A stretch of DNA of 64,000 bases from assembly GCF_002788215.1 (NCBI RefSeq), contig NZ_CP024845.1, positions 1,550,001 through 1,614,000 of the forward strand, given 5' to 3'. Source of the stretch: Halohasta litchfieldiae (GTDB lineage Archaea; Halobacteriota; Halobacteria; Halobacteriales; Haloferacaceae). A program made the position numbers and the translations under genes. The notes under the pieces were generated by a model. That model was not told the origin of the DNA. It worked only from the letters and a program-made list of their open reading frames with translations, and ran no database searches. This document shows, piece by piece, positions 1 through 8,285 of the stretch (its first letter is position 1; each line of letters opens with the position of its first letter).

Positions 1-348
1 TGCGAGCTCCCCACGGTTACGCTGTGTCGAGAGATACGTCTGGATTGCTTCGATAGTCTCGTCGCTTCTAACTCCCCAATCGTAGCCTGATTCCTCGTTG
101 TTCCCTCCTGGATTCTCGTCGTCAAGACCGACCTCGTCGACGAAGAACTCTTTGACCGTGAGATCGTGGTGCTCTCGGAGCGTGTAGGACAGTCCGGAGA
201 AGCCGTTGGCAGCTAGCCACTCGTAGCTCGGTCGACCGTGTTTTGGGTTGTAATCGTCTTCTTGCATCGCCGGTCGGATCTTGGTGTAGTAGAAGTCGAC
301 CAACTCACTGAGTGACTTACGCGCCCACTGATACTGAGATTCGGTCAC
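1..348 (-). CDS. Tyrosine recombinase/integrase-like protein, N-terminal part only (runs off left edge)
   Basis: Reading leftwards from a GTG at 348 gives 116 uninterrupted codons to the window edge, so the C-terminal catalytic domain is outside. The reading includes VTESQYQWARKSL, then an acidic and aromatic stretch (LVDFYYTKIRPAMQ, PSYEWLAANGFSGLSYTL, REHHDLTVKEFF). I recognise this as the N-terminal region of haloarchaeal phage-type integrases, from memory of the family and not from a search. The start is uncertain: the frame stays open upstream to a TAA (about 408-410) without an ATG, while the only nearby ATG (392) is in another frame and stops after 15 codons, just past the GTG. An A/T-rich box near 415-425 could be its promoter. 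Possible frameshift or non-ATG start. It fits the decayed accessory zone that follows. Confidence 0.55.
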   Translation of the reverse strand, partial: MTESQYQWARKSLSELVDFYYTKIRPAMQEDDYNPKHGRPSYEWLAANGFSGLSYTLREHHDLTVKEFFVDEVGLDDENPGGNNEESGYDWGVRSDETIEAIQTYLSTQRNRGELA

Positions 349-580
349 GGGAAGGCCCTCGCTGTGTTTCGGGGTGATTTGATATCGCTCATTTTCGTGG
401 AGTAGCGTTTATCTTACGATTATCTAATACTTCTGGTTAGCTACTTGTCTGGTAGAGACAACACGCTAAGTAACTAAATGGGTTGATATCTGGAAAAATT
501 GTATAAATCATATGCTGCTATAGAAATGTGAAATATTCTGCTGTATACGGAAGGTCGATTTTGAACTCCGAGCAAGCTAA

Positions 581-1087
581 TTACCGGTACTCAGAAATCG
601 TTCGATACGGGACGTAGTAGCCGATTTCATCGATCCACGTCGACAGCCACTCGTCAGCAGTCGCTTCGTCGATCTTTCCAGCATCGATTGCAGCCAACAT
701 AACGCCGACCGACCCGACAACGGTCACACCTTGGTCTTTCGCAAACGACCGGGCATCTCCGTCGTCTGTCAGTAGTCGACCGTCGTGCGCGTCGGCGAGG
801 GCGAAAGCCTGTGCTTCCCCAGGATCGAGATGCCCACCAACAATGGCTTCTCTGTTTGCGACAGTGTCCGAAATCGTCGCAACTGGAATCTCGTCGACGA
901 GTACATCGAGTGCCGACTGAAGATACGGATGATCGTCAACGCCATGTTCGAGTTCCTTGCGAACGACTGGAACTGCACAGATTCCAGAGAGTCCTGCAAC
1001 CACCCACAGCTGGTCTATGTACGCAAAATTTGAGAGGACAGTCGTGTTCAGAACGCTTGGATTCGCTGGAATATCGTCAGCTGTCAT
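581..1087 (-). CDS. PIN-domain toxin-like ribonuclease (DUF3368/VapC type)
   Basis: 168 aa, the size of PIN toxins. Acidic residues sit where PIN nucleases bind metal: an N-terminal strand with NTTVLSNFAYID, a middle LDPGEAQAFALAD (E and D), and LLTDDGDAR near residue 107. These are the hallmarks of the DUF3368 branch of PIN proteins, which are predicted Mg2+-dependent RNases. The start overlaps the stop of the upstream UPF0175 gene by four bases, so the two are translationally coupled with the antitoxin first, the usual toxin-antitoxin order. The RNA target cannot be read from the sequence. Complete, with no frameshift. Confidence 0.85.
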   Translation of the reverse strand: MTADDIPANPSVLNTTVLSNFAYIDQLWVVAGLSGICAVPVVRKELEHGVDDHPYLQSALDVLVDEIPVATISDTVANREAIVGGHLDPGEAQAFALADAHDGRLLTDDGDARSFAKDQGVTVVGSVGVMLAAIDAGKIDEATADEWLSTWIDEIGYYVPYRTISEYR

Positions 1088-1452
1088 TTCGCATCCGATT
1101 TCTCGTCGGCCGAGTCCTTATCATCGAATTCGAGTTCACTCGCCGCCTCTACCTCGTACGCTGCGTCGTCTTCGTCAACGAGTCCGAGGCGGAGTTCAAC
1201 GCCGTGCTCACGGAGGATATCACGCATCGTCCAGCGGTCGACATCAGCGAGTCTTGCTGCATCACCGAGCGTGATCTGCTCGCGTTTGTAGAGGGCGACC
1301 GCAGCTGCAATACGCTCGTTTTCGTGGTCTTCGAAATACGTACGGACGAACTCGCGTAATGCATCGCTCTTGCCACCAAACACCCCTGCCTCAACGGAAC
1401 CTTCGATTAGAAGGTCAAGGTCGTCTGGATAGGAGCCGGTGATCCGTGCCAT
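1084..1452 (-). CDS. UPF0175 family antitoxin
   Basis: 122 aa from the ATG at 1452; an in-frame upstream start at 1467 exists, but the TATA-like box at 1477-1487 is better placed for 1452. The N-terminus (ARITGSYPDDLDLLIEG, KSDALREFVRTYF) resembles a ribbon-helix-helix DNA-binding segment. The middle (AAVALYKREQITLGDAARLADVDRWTMRDIL) is the characteristic UPF0175 helix-turn-helix, and the C-terminus is an acidic tail. UPF0175 proteins pair with DUF3368 PIN toxins, and here the toxin gene follows with a 4-base overlap. Likely DNA-binding autoregulator and neutraliser of the toxin (inference from family). Confidence 0.85.
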   Translation of the reverse strand: MARITGSYPDDLDLLIEGSVEAGVFGGKSDALREFVRTYFEDHENERIAAAVALYKREQITLGDAARLADVDRWTMRDILREHGVELRLGLVDEDDAAYEVEAASELEFDDKDSADEKSDAK

Positions 1453-1476
1453 TGTTCTATCCCTCACTACGCCTTC

Positions 1477-1487
1477 ATACTATTTAT
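1477..1487 (-). promoter_or_regulatory. TATA-like box of the toxin-antitoxin operon
   Basis: On the minus strand this A/T stretch reads TAAATAGTATG, 25-35 bases upstream of the antitoxin ATG at 1452. That spacing fits a leaderless archaeal transcript. No other A/T-rich element lies nearer the gene. Confidence 0.5.
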
Positions 1488-1547
1488 GAACTACGTCAGA
1501 ATCCCGTATGCAATCATCACACCGAAGGCAATCTCCCGTGGAGCCAA

Positions 1548-1859
1548 GTTACGTTCCCCACCTCGGTTGATGAACCTGTATCTATCCTACTCCTCCATCA
1601 AACACTTGAACAACTCTCTGGCCCGAAGAAAGATAGCGTCGACCTCAAACAGATTCAACAGCGATTCGATGGCTCGTTTGACTTCGTTGCGTCAGGCCAT
1701 CACCACGATGGGGCTCGGAAAACCTGTTGTGGTGTCCCTGTTATGTACACGGGCGCAGTTGAGCGAATGAGTCCAAACAAGGACCCGACAGATCGTGTTG
1801 CATGGCTTCTGACCGTCAAGGGTGGATCAGTGTTTTGTGACCGGTACGATATTCCTTGA
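1548..1859 (+). pseudogene. Truncated Mre11/SbcD-like metallophosphoesterase (3' remnant)
   Basis: The frame carries about 100 residues that look like the C-terminal part of a DNA-repair phosphoesterase. LLLHQTLEQLSGPKKDS is followed by DFVASGHHHDGAR, in which SGHHH matches the conserved GHxH metal-binding motif of Mre11/SbcD nucleases, then PVMYTGAVERMS and a terminal strand ending in DIP. The earlier metallophosphoesterase motifs (DxH, GDxxD, GNHD) are absent. The preceding codons of the frame do not resemble the family, so the gene is missing its first half and is probably inactive. Its left boundary is my estimate from where similarity starts. Confidence 0.65.
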
Positions 1860-2004
1860 TTTGACCAATCTCTCGTAGCAAACGCCGTTTAAAACAAAAT
1901 ACTACTGATAGCGCCTAAATCGAGTGAAGTAGGAGTCTGTTGGGAACTGGACCACTACCACCTTAGACGTGTAATGAGATTTGCAAACCTCTCCAGCAAC
2001 AATT

Positions 2005-2799
2005 TTACTCAATCAACGGCATCTTGCTTCGGTACACCATCTGCATTGGAAGTCCCTTCGCATCCTCAGGTGGACTCTCCGGTAACCGACGATACTCCTC
2101 ATCAGATGCACACGCAGTCAGTGCCAACGCAAACGCATCCAACACGTCATCCATCCCAATTGTGAACCCGGTCCCATTGAGCTGTTGTACAACCTTCCGC
2201 CAATCACCGTCACTGTACTCAGGTACCGCTTCAAGCGCCGACAAGCGTTCATCAACACCCAGCGCCGTCTTCTTACTGTAACATAAGGATTCACCGTTGA
2301 ACGCACGGAAACACACCTCGGGATGCCCCTCAACGAACCGCTCCGAAGCCCCAGCACCCAACAATAAATCCTCAACGTCGACAATCCCTGCAGAAATATT
2401 CGCAGCCTGTTGAGTCAACCCCTTCCCAGTCACTGACCGATTCACATCACTCACCTCAGAGTGTTCGGCTCCATCAGCAGCAAGGCGTGCAGCCTCACGA
2501 CACGGAGCCGTAAACACCGACCGATACCGCTGTCCAATCACACTCCGACCGAGATTATCACACTCACGCGATAATTCCCCATCACCATCTGCCACACACG
2601 CACAACGGCCCGAATCAGAGGGTTCACACAACCCAATCGGGACATCAACCACAATCCGACTCGCCGACTCACCGAACTCTTCCCATACCTCCGAAATCTC
2701 CTCAGACACAAACCCTTCCGGATCATCTCTGCCATCACTGTATGCAACAGCCACCCACGCCCCCGACGACCAATCAACACCAACAAACTCAGAATTCAT
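2005..2799 (-). CDS. DUF429 domain protein
   Basis: 264 aa. The N-terminus (FVGVDWSSGAWVAVAY) and IVVDVPIGLCEP have the pattern of DUF429, a family predicted to have an RNase H-like fold with acidic residues on its first strands. GMDDVLDAFALALTA near the C-terminus supplies another conserved Asp pair. A cysteine-containing loop (GRCACVADGD, RECDNLG, TAPCREAAR) is present. No biochemical role is established for the family as far as I know. It lies alone between the truncated nuclease and the IS element. The start follows an A/T-rich promoter region (about 2800-2830). Confidence 0.8.
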   Translation of the reverse strand: MNSEFVGVDWSSGAWVAVAYSDGRDDPEGFVSEEISEVWEEFGESASRIVVDVPIGLCEPSDSGRCACVADGDGELSRECDNLGRSVIGQRYRSVFTAPCREAARLAADGAEHSEVSDVNRSVTGKGLTQQAANISAGIVDVEDLLLGAGASERFVEGHPEVCFRAFNGESLCYSKKTALGVDERLSALEAVPEYSDGDWRKVVQQLNGTGFTIGMDDVLDAFALALTACASDEEYRRLPESPPEDAKGLPMQMVYRSKMPLIE

Positions 2800-2850
2800 A
2801 CTATATTACTAATTACGCTCTATCGACTTGTAGTATTAGAGTACAGTATT

Positions 2851-2865
2851 GAGGGTGTCATAGAA
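2851..2865 (+). repeat. Left terminal inverted repeat of the IS
   Basis: GAGGGTGTCATAGAA, the exact reverse complement of 3905-3919. Identity stops after 15 bases on the inner side. Confidence 0.9.
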
Positions 2866-2899
2866 AGCGTCACACACGAAGACGCAGGATGTTGGAACT

Positions 2900-3898
2900 G
2901 TGTCTACGAGCGCCAGCATCCTGCAAGAGGAGACTTCTATCGACGAGTTCTTCAATGTAATGGCGACCGAGACGCTCGCGTTGTTCGAGCATCTTGAGTT
3001 CGACTTTCTCGAAGAATTCGATGTGTTCGCCCCCGCTCGCCGGGGGCGAACACGAGATCATCACCCACCAGCACTCTTCCGAGCGTTCCTGCACTGCTAC
3101 TACAAGAACGTCTACGGCATCCGTCCAGTCACGCGAGAACTCCAGAACACGGTCGTCTGGCTCAGCTGTGGCTTCGATCGACCGCCGTCGAGAGACGCGG
3201 TCGATCGCTTCCTCACCGACCTCGAACACGTCGTCGACGAGGTCTTCGACCGCCTCGTCGAGCAGGCCGCCTGCCGCGGCCTGCTCGACTTGACCTACTC
3301 CATCGATTCCACCGACGTGAGGACGATGCCCGCCGACCAAGACGCGTCGAAAGGCTACGATCCAACCGCCGAAGAGTACTACCACGGCTACGGCTGTACG
3401 ATCGTCTCGACCGGGCAAAAGATCCCGATTGCCGCGGAGTTCACCGAGAGCAAGCAAGCGCCAGAGGAGACGGCGATGCGCGTCACGTGTGACGCGCTCG
3501 CCGTCGAGAAACCGATCTGGATGCTTGGAGACAGCGCCTACGACACGCTCGGCTGGCACGACCACCTGCTGGCCGCAGGGGTCGTGCCAGTCGCTCCGTA
3601 CAACGCACGAAACACCGACGATCCGAAAGACATCGAGTACAGGGTCGAAGCCCGCATCGACGAACACAGCGAGGACGTTCAGCTGAAGCAATCGACGCTA
3701 GACGAGACGTACAACCGCCGGAGTGGAGTCGAACGAACCAACGACGCCGTCAAGGACTGCGGCCTCGGGCACGTTCGCGCCCGAGGCCGCGTCCACGCAC
3801 GAGCACAAGTGTTCCTCGCGCTGTGCCTTCGTCTCGTTATTGCGATCACCAACGACGAACGCGGAGACAATCCAGGAAGCACCGTCATCACGCTATGA
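2900..3898 (+). CDS. DDE transposase (IS4/IS5 superfamily)
   Basis: 332 aa from a GTG start. The catalytic triad is visible: D136 in SIDSTDV, D211 in WMLGDSAYD, and E278 in RRSGVERTND, with the Y/R-spaced signature after the last acidic residue. The N-terminal third (HPPALFRAFLHCYYKNVYGIRPVTREL) is the DNA-binding region of this haloarchaeal transposase group. No internal stops or frameshifts. It is the only gene between the terminal repeats. It catalyses cut-and-paste movement of the element. Confidence 0.92.
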   Translation: MSTSASILQEETSIDEFFNVMATETLALFEHLEFDFLEEFDVFAPARRGRTRDHHPPALFRAFLHCYYKNVYGIRPVTRELQNTVVWLSCGFDRPPSRDAVDRFLTDLEHVVDEVFDRLVEQAACRGLLDLTYSIDSTDVRTMPADQDASKGYDPTAEEYYHGYGCTIVSTGQKIPIAAEFTESKQAPEETAMRVTCDALAVEKPIWMLGDSAYDTLGWHDHLLAAGVVPVAPYNARNTDDPKDIEYRVEARIDEHSEDVQLKQSTLDETYNRRSGVERTNDAVKDCGLGHVRARGRVHARAQVFLALCLRLVIAITNDERGDNPGSTVITL

Positions 3899-3904
3899 GA
3901 ACTA

Positions 3905-3919
3905 TTCTATGACACCCTC
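3905..3919 (-). repeat. Right terminal inverted repeat of the IS
   Basis: TTCTATGACACCCTC, the exact reverse complement of 2851-2865. It lies seven bases after the transposase stop codon. Confidence 0.9.
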
Positions 3920-4060
3920 TTTAGTAGCGCAAATCGAACACTCAGACATGCTTCTCTATCAAATAGATAATACGAAAACAGTGTGATAAGTTTCGCGCTT
4001 ATATCTACCATAGATTATTTGACTATTAATAAATATTCTGCCTGTTTTAAGAATAGTCAC

Positions 4061-6400
4061 TTACTGACTCAGCGTTTCGAGCAGCCGAACTGCTGGAGCT
4101 TTCGTCAGCGGTTCGTTGCCGTTGCCACACTGCGGAGATTGGACGCAGGCCGGACAGCCACCCTCGCAGTCGCAGTCCCCAATAAGTCCGGCCGTCCGAC
4201 CCATGAGTTCGTCGACCAGATCGAATCCGGCCTCGGTGAGTCCGACGCCGCCGGGGTAGCCGTCGTAGATGAACACTGTCGACCGGTCAGTATGAGTGTG
4301 GTAGGGTGTCGAAATCCCGCCGATGTCCCCCCGGTCACAGAGGAGCAGGAGGGGAAATAGCGAGATCATCCCGTGTTCGGCGGCGTGAATGGCTCCATTG
4401 AACTCGTCGTCGGTGTGGTCGGCTCTGAGGTCGGCCTCGACTGCTGGCGGGACAGTGAAGTACAGCGCTTTGGTTCGGAGCGTCGACTCCGGAAGATCCA
4501 ACATTCCCTCGCCGATTACGTCACCCGTTTTCCGGTCCTTGCGCTGGAAGCCGGTGATCTGCTCGGTGACGGTGACATCGGCGTAGTGGACCGTCGCCGT
4601 CTCCTCGGATGTCTCGTCGTATGGCAACGGTTTCTCCATGAGATCCTCGTTGACGACAATCGACTTATCGGAGAGAACCTGCGTGTAGTAGTCGGCCCAC
4701 GTCGACTGGAGTTCGGCCACGTCGCGGTCCAGATCCAACTTGCTCACCTCATAGGTCTGGCCCTGCTGATGGTAGATCGCCCCACGGTGAGCATCTCGCA
4801 GAGCGTCATCGAAGCCGAGCGTGGCGATCACGTCGTTCGTACGACCATCGAGGAGGTCGACCTCCCGATCACCCACGGTCCGCAAACTCATCTCGTGTTG
4901 GGGGCTGCCATCACCGCTGTAGGTCCACCGAAGTCCGTCAGCGGTTTGTCGACGTTCGAGCAACCCCTCGGCCTCCAACTCGGTGACGATTTCCGGAAAC
5001 GCCTCGCCGAAGTGGGTTTCGTCCTTAACTGAGAGCCAGTTTTCGGCGGCCGCACTGGCGATATGCTGGGGGAGTAGCTCTCGGTTCTCGGGATCGGAGA
5101 CCGCCCGTTCGGGCTCGGTCTCGAAGAACTCGGTGGGATGACGCATGAAGTACTGGTCGAGTTGATCCTCGCCGCCGACGAAGGCGACTAAGGCGGGATC
5201 GGTCCCCCGACCTGCGCGTCCGGCCTGCTGGCTGGCCGACATTCGAGTGCCGGGGTAGCCATCGAGAATGACGGCATCGAGGCCGCCGACATCGACGCCC
5301 AATTCCAGCGCGTTGGTGCTCCAGATGCCACGCAGATCACCGGACTGCAGATCAGCCTCGATCTCTCGGCGCAGGTCGTGTTTCAGGGCGGCCTGATAAG
5401 CTCGGATCTTTCCAGCGAGGTCGTACTCGCCCCGATTCCGGAGTTCCTCGCTGCTCTCGGTGGCGTACTGTTCGGCCGCCTGCCGAGCGCGCGTAAAGGC
5501 GAGGGTTTGGTAGCCACGCGAGACGAGGTCGACAAACAGCTGTTTGGATTCCGTGTGGCTCGATTTGCGTCGACCCGAACCGCGGTCCTGCCAGCCGTCG
5601 CCGTACTCGGGTGGATTCCACAGCAGCCAGTGGCGGGGGCCGCGTCCACTGGTATCCTCGTCAATGAGCCGGTAGCTGTCGGCCTCGCGGCCGGTAATTC
5701 GGGCGGCGTGCTCTACGGGATTCCCAATCGTCGCCGAACAGCAGACGAACTGTGGGTCGGCATCGTAGCGTTCACAGATGCGATTGAGTCGACGGAGGAC
5801 GAGGCTGACTTGGGTGCCGAACACGCCGCGGTAGCTGTGGACCTCGTCGATAACGACGAGTTCCAGCGACGAGAAAAACCAGTCCCAGAGGCGATTGGCA
5901 TACGGCAACAGCGCGTAGTGGAGCATATCCGGGTTCGACAGCAGAACGGTGGGCATCCGGTCTCGGACGTCCCGTTTTTCTGTTTTTGAAAGGCGGCCAG
6001 TGTACTGGTCGACCGAGACACGACTGCCGAACCCGAGGCCATGAGCCAGATCCGAGAGCGATTCGTCCTGATCGGCAATAAGGGCATTCTGAGGACCTAT
6101 ATAAAGGGTGCGGCCGCCGTGGTCCATCGCCCGCTCGAAGGCCGGGACGGTGTAGGCGAGGCTCTTGCCGCTGGCGGTTTCGGTGGCGATGACGGTGTTG
6201 TCGCCGTCGCGGATGGCTTCGATGGCGTCGGCCTGATGTCGGTACAGTGAGTCGATGCCACGGTCGACGAGCGCGGATTCGAGTCGACCCTCAAGCGGGA
6301 TGTCGGTGGTGGTCGCTTCGCGAGCCGGAAGGGTGCGATGGGCGGCGATCTGGCCGTCGTAGAAGGGGCGCGTACGGAGCCAGTCGACCAATTCGTTCAC
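4061..6400 (-). CDS. DEAD/DEAH-box helicase with C-terminal DUF1998 zinc module (MrfA/YprA-like)
   Basis: 779 aa, a typical length. Walker A is ATETASGKS (72-80), motif II is DEVH (185-188), motif III is SATIGNP, and the second RecA domain carries STNALELGVDVGGLDAVI and QQAGRAGRG. The C-terminal DUF1998 module has four cysteines in DCDCEGGCPACVQSPQCGNGN. MrfA is a 3'-5' DNA helicase acting in repair of mitomycin-type lesions in Bacillus; transfer of that role here is inference. The gene is preceded by small genes reading the same way, but about 130 bases separate them. It begins the housekeeping section right after the accessory zone. Confidence 0.9.
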   Translation of the reverse strand: MNELVDWLRTRPFYDGQIAAHRTLPAREATTTDIPLEGRLESALVDRGIDSLYRHQADAIEAIRDGDNTVIATETASGKSLAYTVPAFERAMDHGGRTLYIGPQNALIADQDESLSDLAHGLGFGSRVSVDQYTGRLSKTEKRDVRDRMPTVLLSNPDMLHYALLPYANRLWDWFFSSLELVVIDEVHSYRGVFGTQVSLVLRRLNRICERYDADPQFVCCSATIGNPVEHAARITGREADSYRLIDEDTSGRGPRHWLLWNPPEYGDGWQDRGSGRRKSSHTESKQLFVDLVSRGYQTLAFTRARQAAEQYATESSEELRNRGEYDLAGKIRAYQAALKHDLRREIEADLQSGDLRGIWSTNALELGVDVGGLDAVILDGYPGTRMSASQQAGRAGRGTDPALVAFVGGEDQLDQYFMRHPTEFFETEPERAVSDPENRELLPQHIASAAAENWLSVKDETHFGEAFPEIVTELEAEGLLERRQTADGLRWTYSGDGSPQHEMSLRTVGDREVDLLDGRTNDVIATLGFDDALRDAHRGAIYHQQGQTYEVSKLDLDRDVAELQSTWADYYTQVLSDKSIVVNEDLMEKPLPYDETSEETATVHYADVTVTEQITGFQRKDRKTGDVIGEGMLDLPESTLRTKALYFTVPPAVEADLRADHTDDEFNGAIHAAEHGMISLFPLLLLCDRGDIGGISTPYHTHTDRSTVFIYDGYPGGVGLTEAGFDLVDELMGRTAGLIGDCDCEGGCPACVQSPQCGNGNEPLTKAPAVRLLETLSQ

Positions 6401-6530
6401 ACCGGTTTTGGGGAGTCAAGAGTCATACCGATTGTGGTGCGCTTGTGGGTGGACGTCGACACTCGAACCGAACGGACACCACGTACAGGAGCGACGAATC
6501 TCAGTTGACCACTGTCCTGCTGATCCGTTC

Positions 6531-6731
6531 CTACAGTCGCGTCTCGTCGGGATCATGCTCGGCCCGTGTCTCTCGCTGTGCATCTCGCTCAGTGCTCGTG
6601 TCGGCGCGTACTGCTTGCTCGGCGGACCGCCGATCCGTAACCGGGGTGTCGTTGGTCTCCGAACGAATTCCCCACCAGATCAGCAGGGGGCCACCGACGG
6701 CGATCAGGAGGATGATCGCGAGGTCAATCAC
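6531..6731 (-). CDS. Small single-span membrane protein
   Basis: 66 aa from a GTG start. The N-terminal 20 residues (IDLAIILLIAVGGPLLIWWG) form one membrane segment and the rest is a charged, cytoplasm-type tail rich in Arg, Glu and Thr. The start lies three bases after the stop of the zinc-ribbon gene upstream, so the two are probably co-transcribed. No family recognised. Confidence 0.6.
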   Translation of the reverse strand: MIDLAIILLIAVGGPLLIWWGIRSETNDTPVTDRRSAEQAVRADTSTERDAQRETRAEHDPDETRL

Positions 6732-6734
6732 GGG

Positions 6735-6950
6735 TTACCCAAAGAAGACGTCTATCAGGTTGCTCGACCCGGCGTCGGACTTGTAGAGCTCGGTATACCC
6801 GCAGTTGGTACACGACACCGTCTTGAAGCCGCGGTTCTGGATATCGAATAGTTTGCTCAGCCCGCTGCCGGTCGTCGAGATCTTGTCGACTTCCGCCTCG
6901 GTATGGTCACATTTCGGACACCCACTGTCGTCCATATCGTCGAAGGGCAT
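6735..6950 (-). CDS. Small zinc-ribbon protein
   Basis: 71 aa from the ATG at 6950. Two knuckles are visible: CPKCDH near the N-terminus and CTNCGYTELYK near the C-terminus. The spacing (about 36 residues) is typical of the haloarchaeal one-domain zinc-ribbon proteins annotated as nucleic-acid-binding. A longer in-frame start exists at 7016, but its extra residues do not look conserved and an A/T-rich promoter (about 6955-6985) lies inside that extension. It is probably in an operon with the small membrane protein. Function unknown. Confidence 0.75.
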   Translation of the reverse strand: MPFDDMDDSGCPKCDHTEAEVDKISTTGSGLSKLFDIQNRGFKTVSCTNCGYTELYKSDAGSSNLIDVFFG

Positions 6951-7049
6951 GTATCGATATATTGTGTCAATAAAGGTATTACTTTTGCCATGAACAGTCA
7001 CCGCAACAGGGAGCAACCGACGGTGGGTTTGTGACGAAACCGCGGAGCG

Positions 7050-8285
7050 TCACTCGTGCCGGAGTGCGTCGATTGGGTCGACGCGGGCGGCGCGCCACGC
7101 GGGGTAGAGTCCGGCGACGACGCCGACGACGATGCCAACGATGACCGCCAGCGCCATCCAAGACGGCGCAAGCGAGAAGCCCACATCGGCGTACCGAGTC
7201 GCCCCGAAGCCGACGACGAGTCCCAGCGGGACGCCCAACAGGGAGCCGAGCGTGCCGAGCAACGCGGCCTCGATGATGAACACGCCCATCACGTCACGGT
7301 TTCTGGCTCCGACGGCCTTCATGATCCCTATCTCTCGTGTGCGTTCGGTGACACTGACCAACATCACGTTGGCGATGCCGATGGCTCCGACGACGAGCGA
7401 GATGACGCCGATTCCGGTGACGAAACGGGTGATGCGCTCGATCACGTCGCTGATCTCGTCGACGAAATCGCTCCCCGACCGGGCGACCAACTCGGTGTCG
7501 GCAGCCGATAGCTGGCGAGCGTCGGAGTCCGTCGACAGATACCCTTCTATCGCCGCCTTCGTTGCCGGAATTTGCCGAGGATCACTCACAACGGTCACCT
7601 GTGGATAGGCTCGCTGTCGGACGCCAGCGCTCGGGCTCTCGACAACGGAGTTATAAAAGGGGTCGATAGGGGCATAGACCCGCGGCTGGCGGGCGAAGTC
7701 GCTGATCGGGAGTTCGCCGCGAGTCCCACTGACGACGCCGGTGACGGTGACTTCGCGTTCCTCGCCATTGGGCATGACCATCGTCAGCGTCGACCCCGCA
7801 GTCAGGTTCTCCGAGAAGGCCTCGGCCATGCGTTCGTTGACGACGACCTCCTCCTCGCCGGATGTGAACGTTCGACCTGAAACGATGGAGTCGGGGGTGA
7901 TACTGGCGGGGGTTGTTGCCGTTACCTGCTGTCTGGCGAGGGTCTGGTTGCCCTGTCTCACTGAGCCGACTTGGATGATCCCGCGTGGGAGCACCGCGTC
8001 GACGCCCTCGATTGCTCGGATTCGGTCGACGTCGGATTCGGTGAAGACGGGTTGGAAGGTTCGGTCGAAGCCCTCGTCGCCCTCCGGAGTACCGAAGATG
8101 TAAATATTTCCTGCGCTGCTGTCGCCGATGTCGCCGACGATCTCGGCCTGAACGCTGGCCCCGAAGGTGGCGAAGGTGATCACCGAGGCGATACCGATGA
8201 CGACCCCGAGCACCGTCAGCGCCGACCGGAGTTTGTGGGCTCGAATCGAGCGAATGGCGATGCGGAGTGATTCGCGACTGTCCAT
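7050..8285 (-). CDS. ABC transporter permease, MacB/FtsX type
   Basis: 411 aa. One N-terminal membrane segment (about 18-40) follows the basic SLRIAIRSIRAHKLRSALTVLG motif. A periplasmic-type (extracytoplasmic) MacB_PCD domain spans about 45-275. Three C-terminal membrane segments follow, with the FtsX signature around SVTERTREIGIMKAVGARNRDV. These permeases do not move substrate through the membrane; they transmit ATPase motion to an extracellular domain (known for MacB and LolCDE). The start overlaps the stop of the ATPase gene by one base, so they form one exporter. The divergent LolA-like gene at 9142 suggests a lipid, lipoprotein or peptide substrate, which is inference. Confidence 0.9.
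   Translation of the reverse strand: MDSRESLRIAIRSIRAHKLRSALTVLGVVIGIASVITFATFGASVQAEIVGDIGDSSAGNIYIFGTPEGDEGFDRTFQPVFTESDVDRIRAIEGVDAVLPRGIIQVGSVRQGNQTLARQQVTATTPASITPDSIVSGRTFTSGEEEVVVNERMAEAFSENLTAGSTLTMVMPNGEEREVTVTGVVSGTRGELPISDFARQPRVYAPIDPFYNSVVESPSAGVRQRAYPQVTVVSDPRQIPATKAAIEGYLSTDSDARQLSAADTELVARSGSDFVDEISDVIERITRFVTGIGVISLVVGAIGIANVMLVSVTERTREIGIMKAVGARNRDVMGVFIIEAALLGTLGSLLGVPLGLVVGFGATRYADVGFSLAPSWMALAVIVGIVVGVVAGLYPAWRAARVDPIDALRHE

Larger units (their letters stand above)
2851..3919 (+). mobile_element. Complete IS element, IS4/IS5 superfamily (about 1,069 bp)
   Basis: One DDE transposase gene is bounded by perfect 15-bp terminal inverted repeats at 2851-2865 and 3905-3919. The element starts 49 bases before the transposase GTG and ends 21 bases after its stop. 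I could not find a convincing target duplication: the left flank ends in ACAGTATT and the right flank begins TTTAGTAG. The reading frame is intact, so the copy may be active. The exact IS name is not assigned. Confidence 0.9.

Noticed and set aside
2870-3691. 273-codon frame antisense to the transposase
   Set aside because: Complement of the DDE transposase; IS boundaries and catalytic triad support the plus-strand gene.
2843-3927. 8-bp target duplication flanking the IS
   Set aside because: Left ACAGTATT and right TTTAGTAG do not match at any 3-9 base length.
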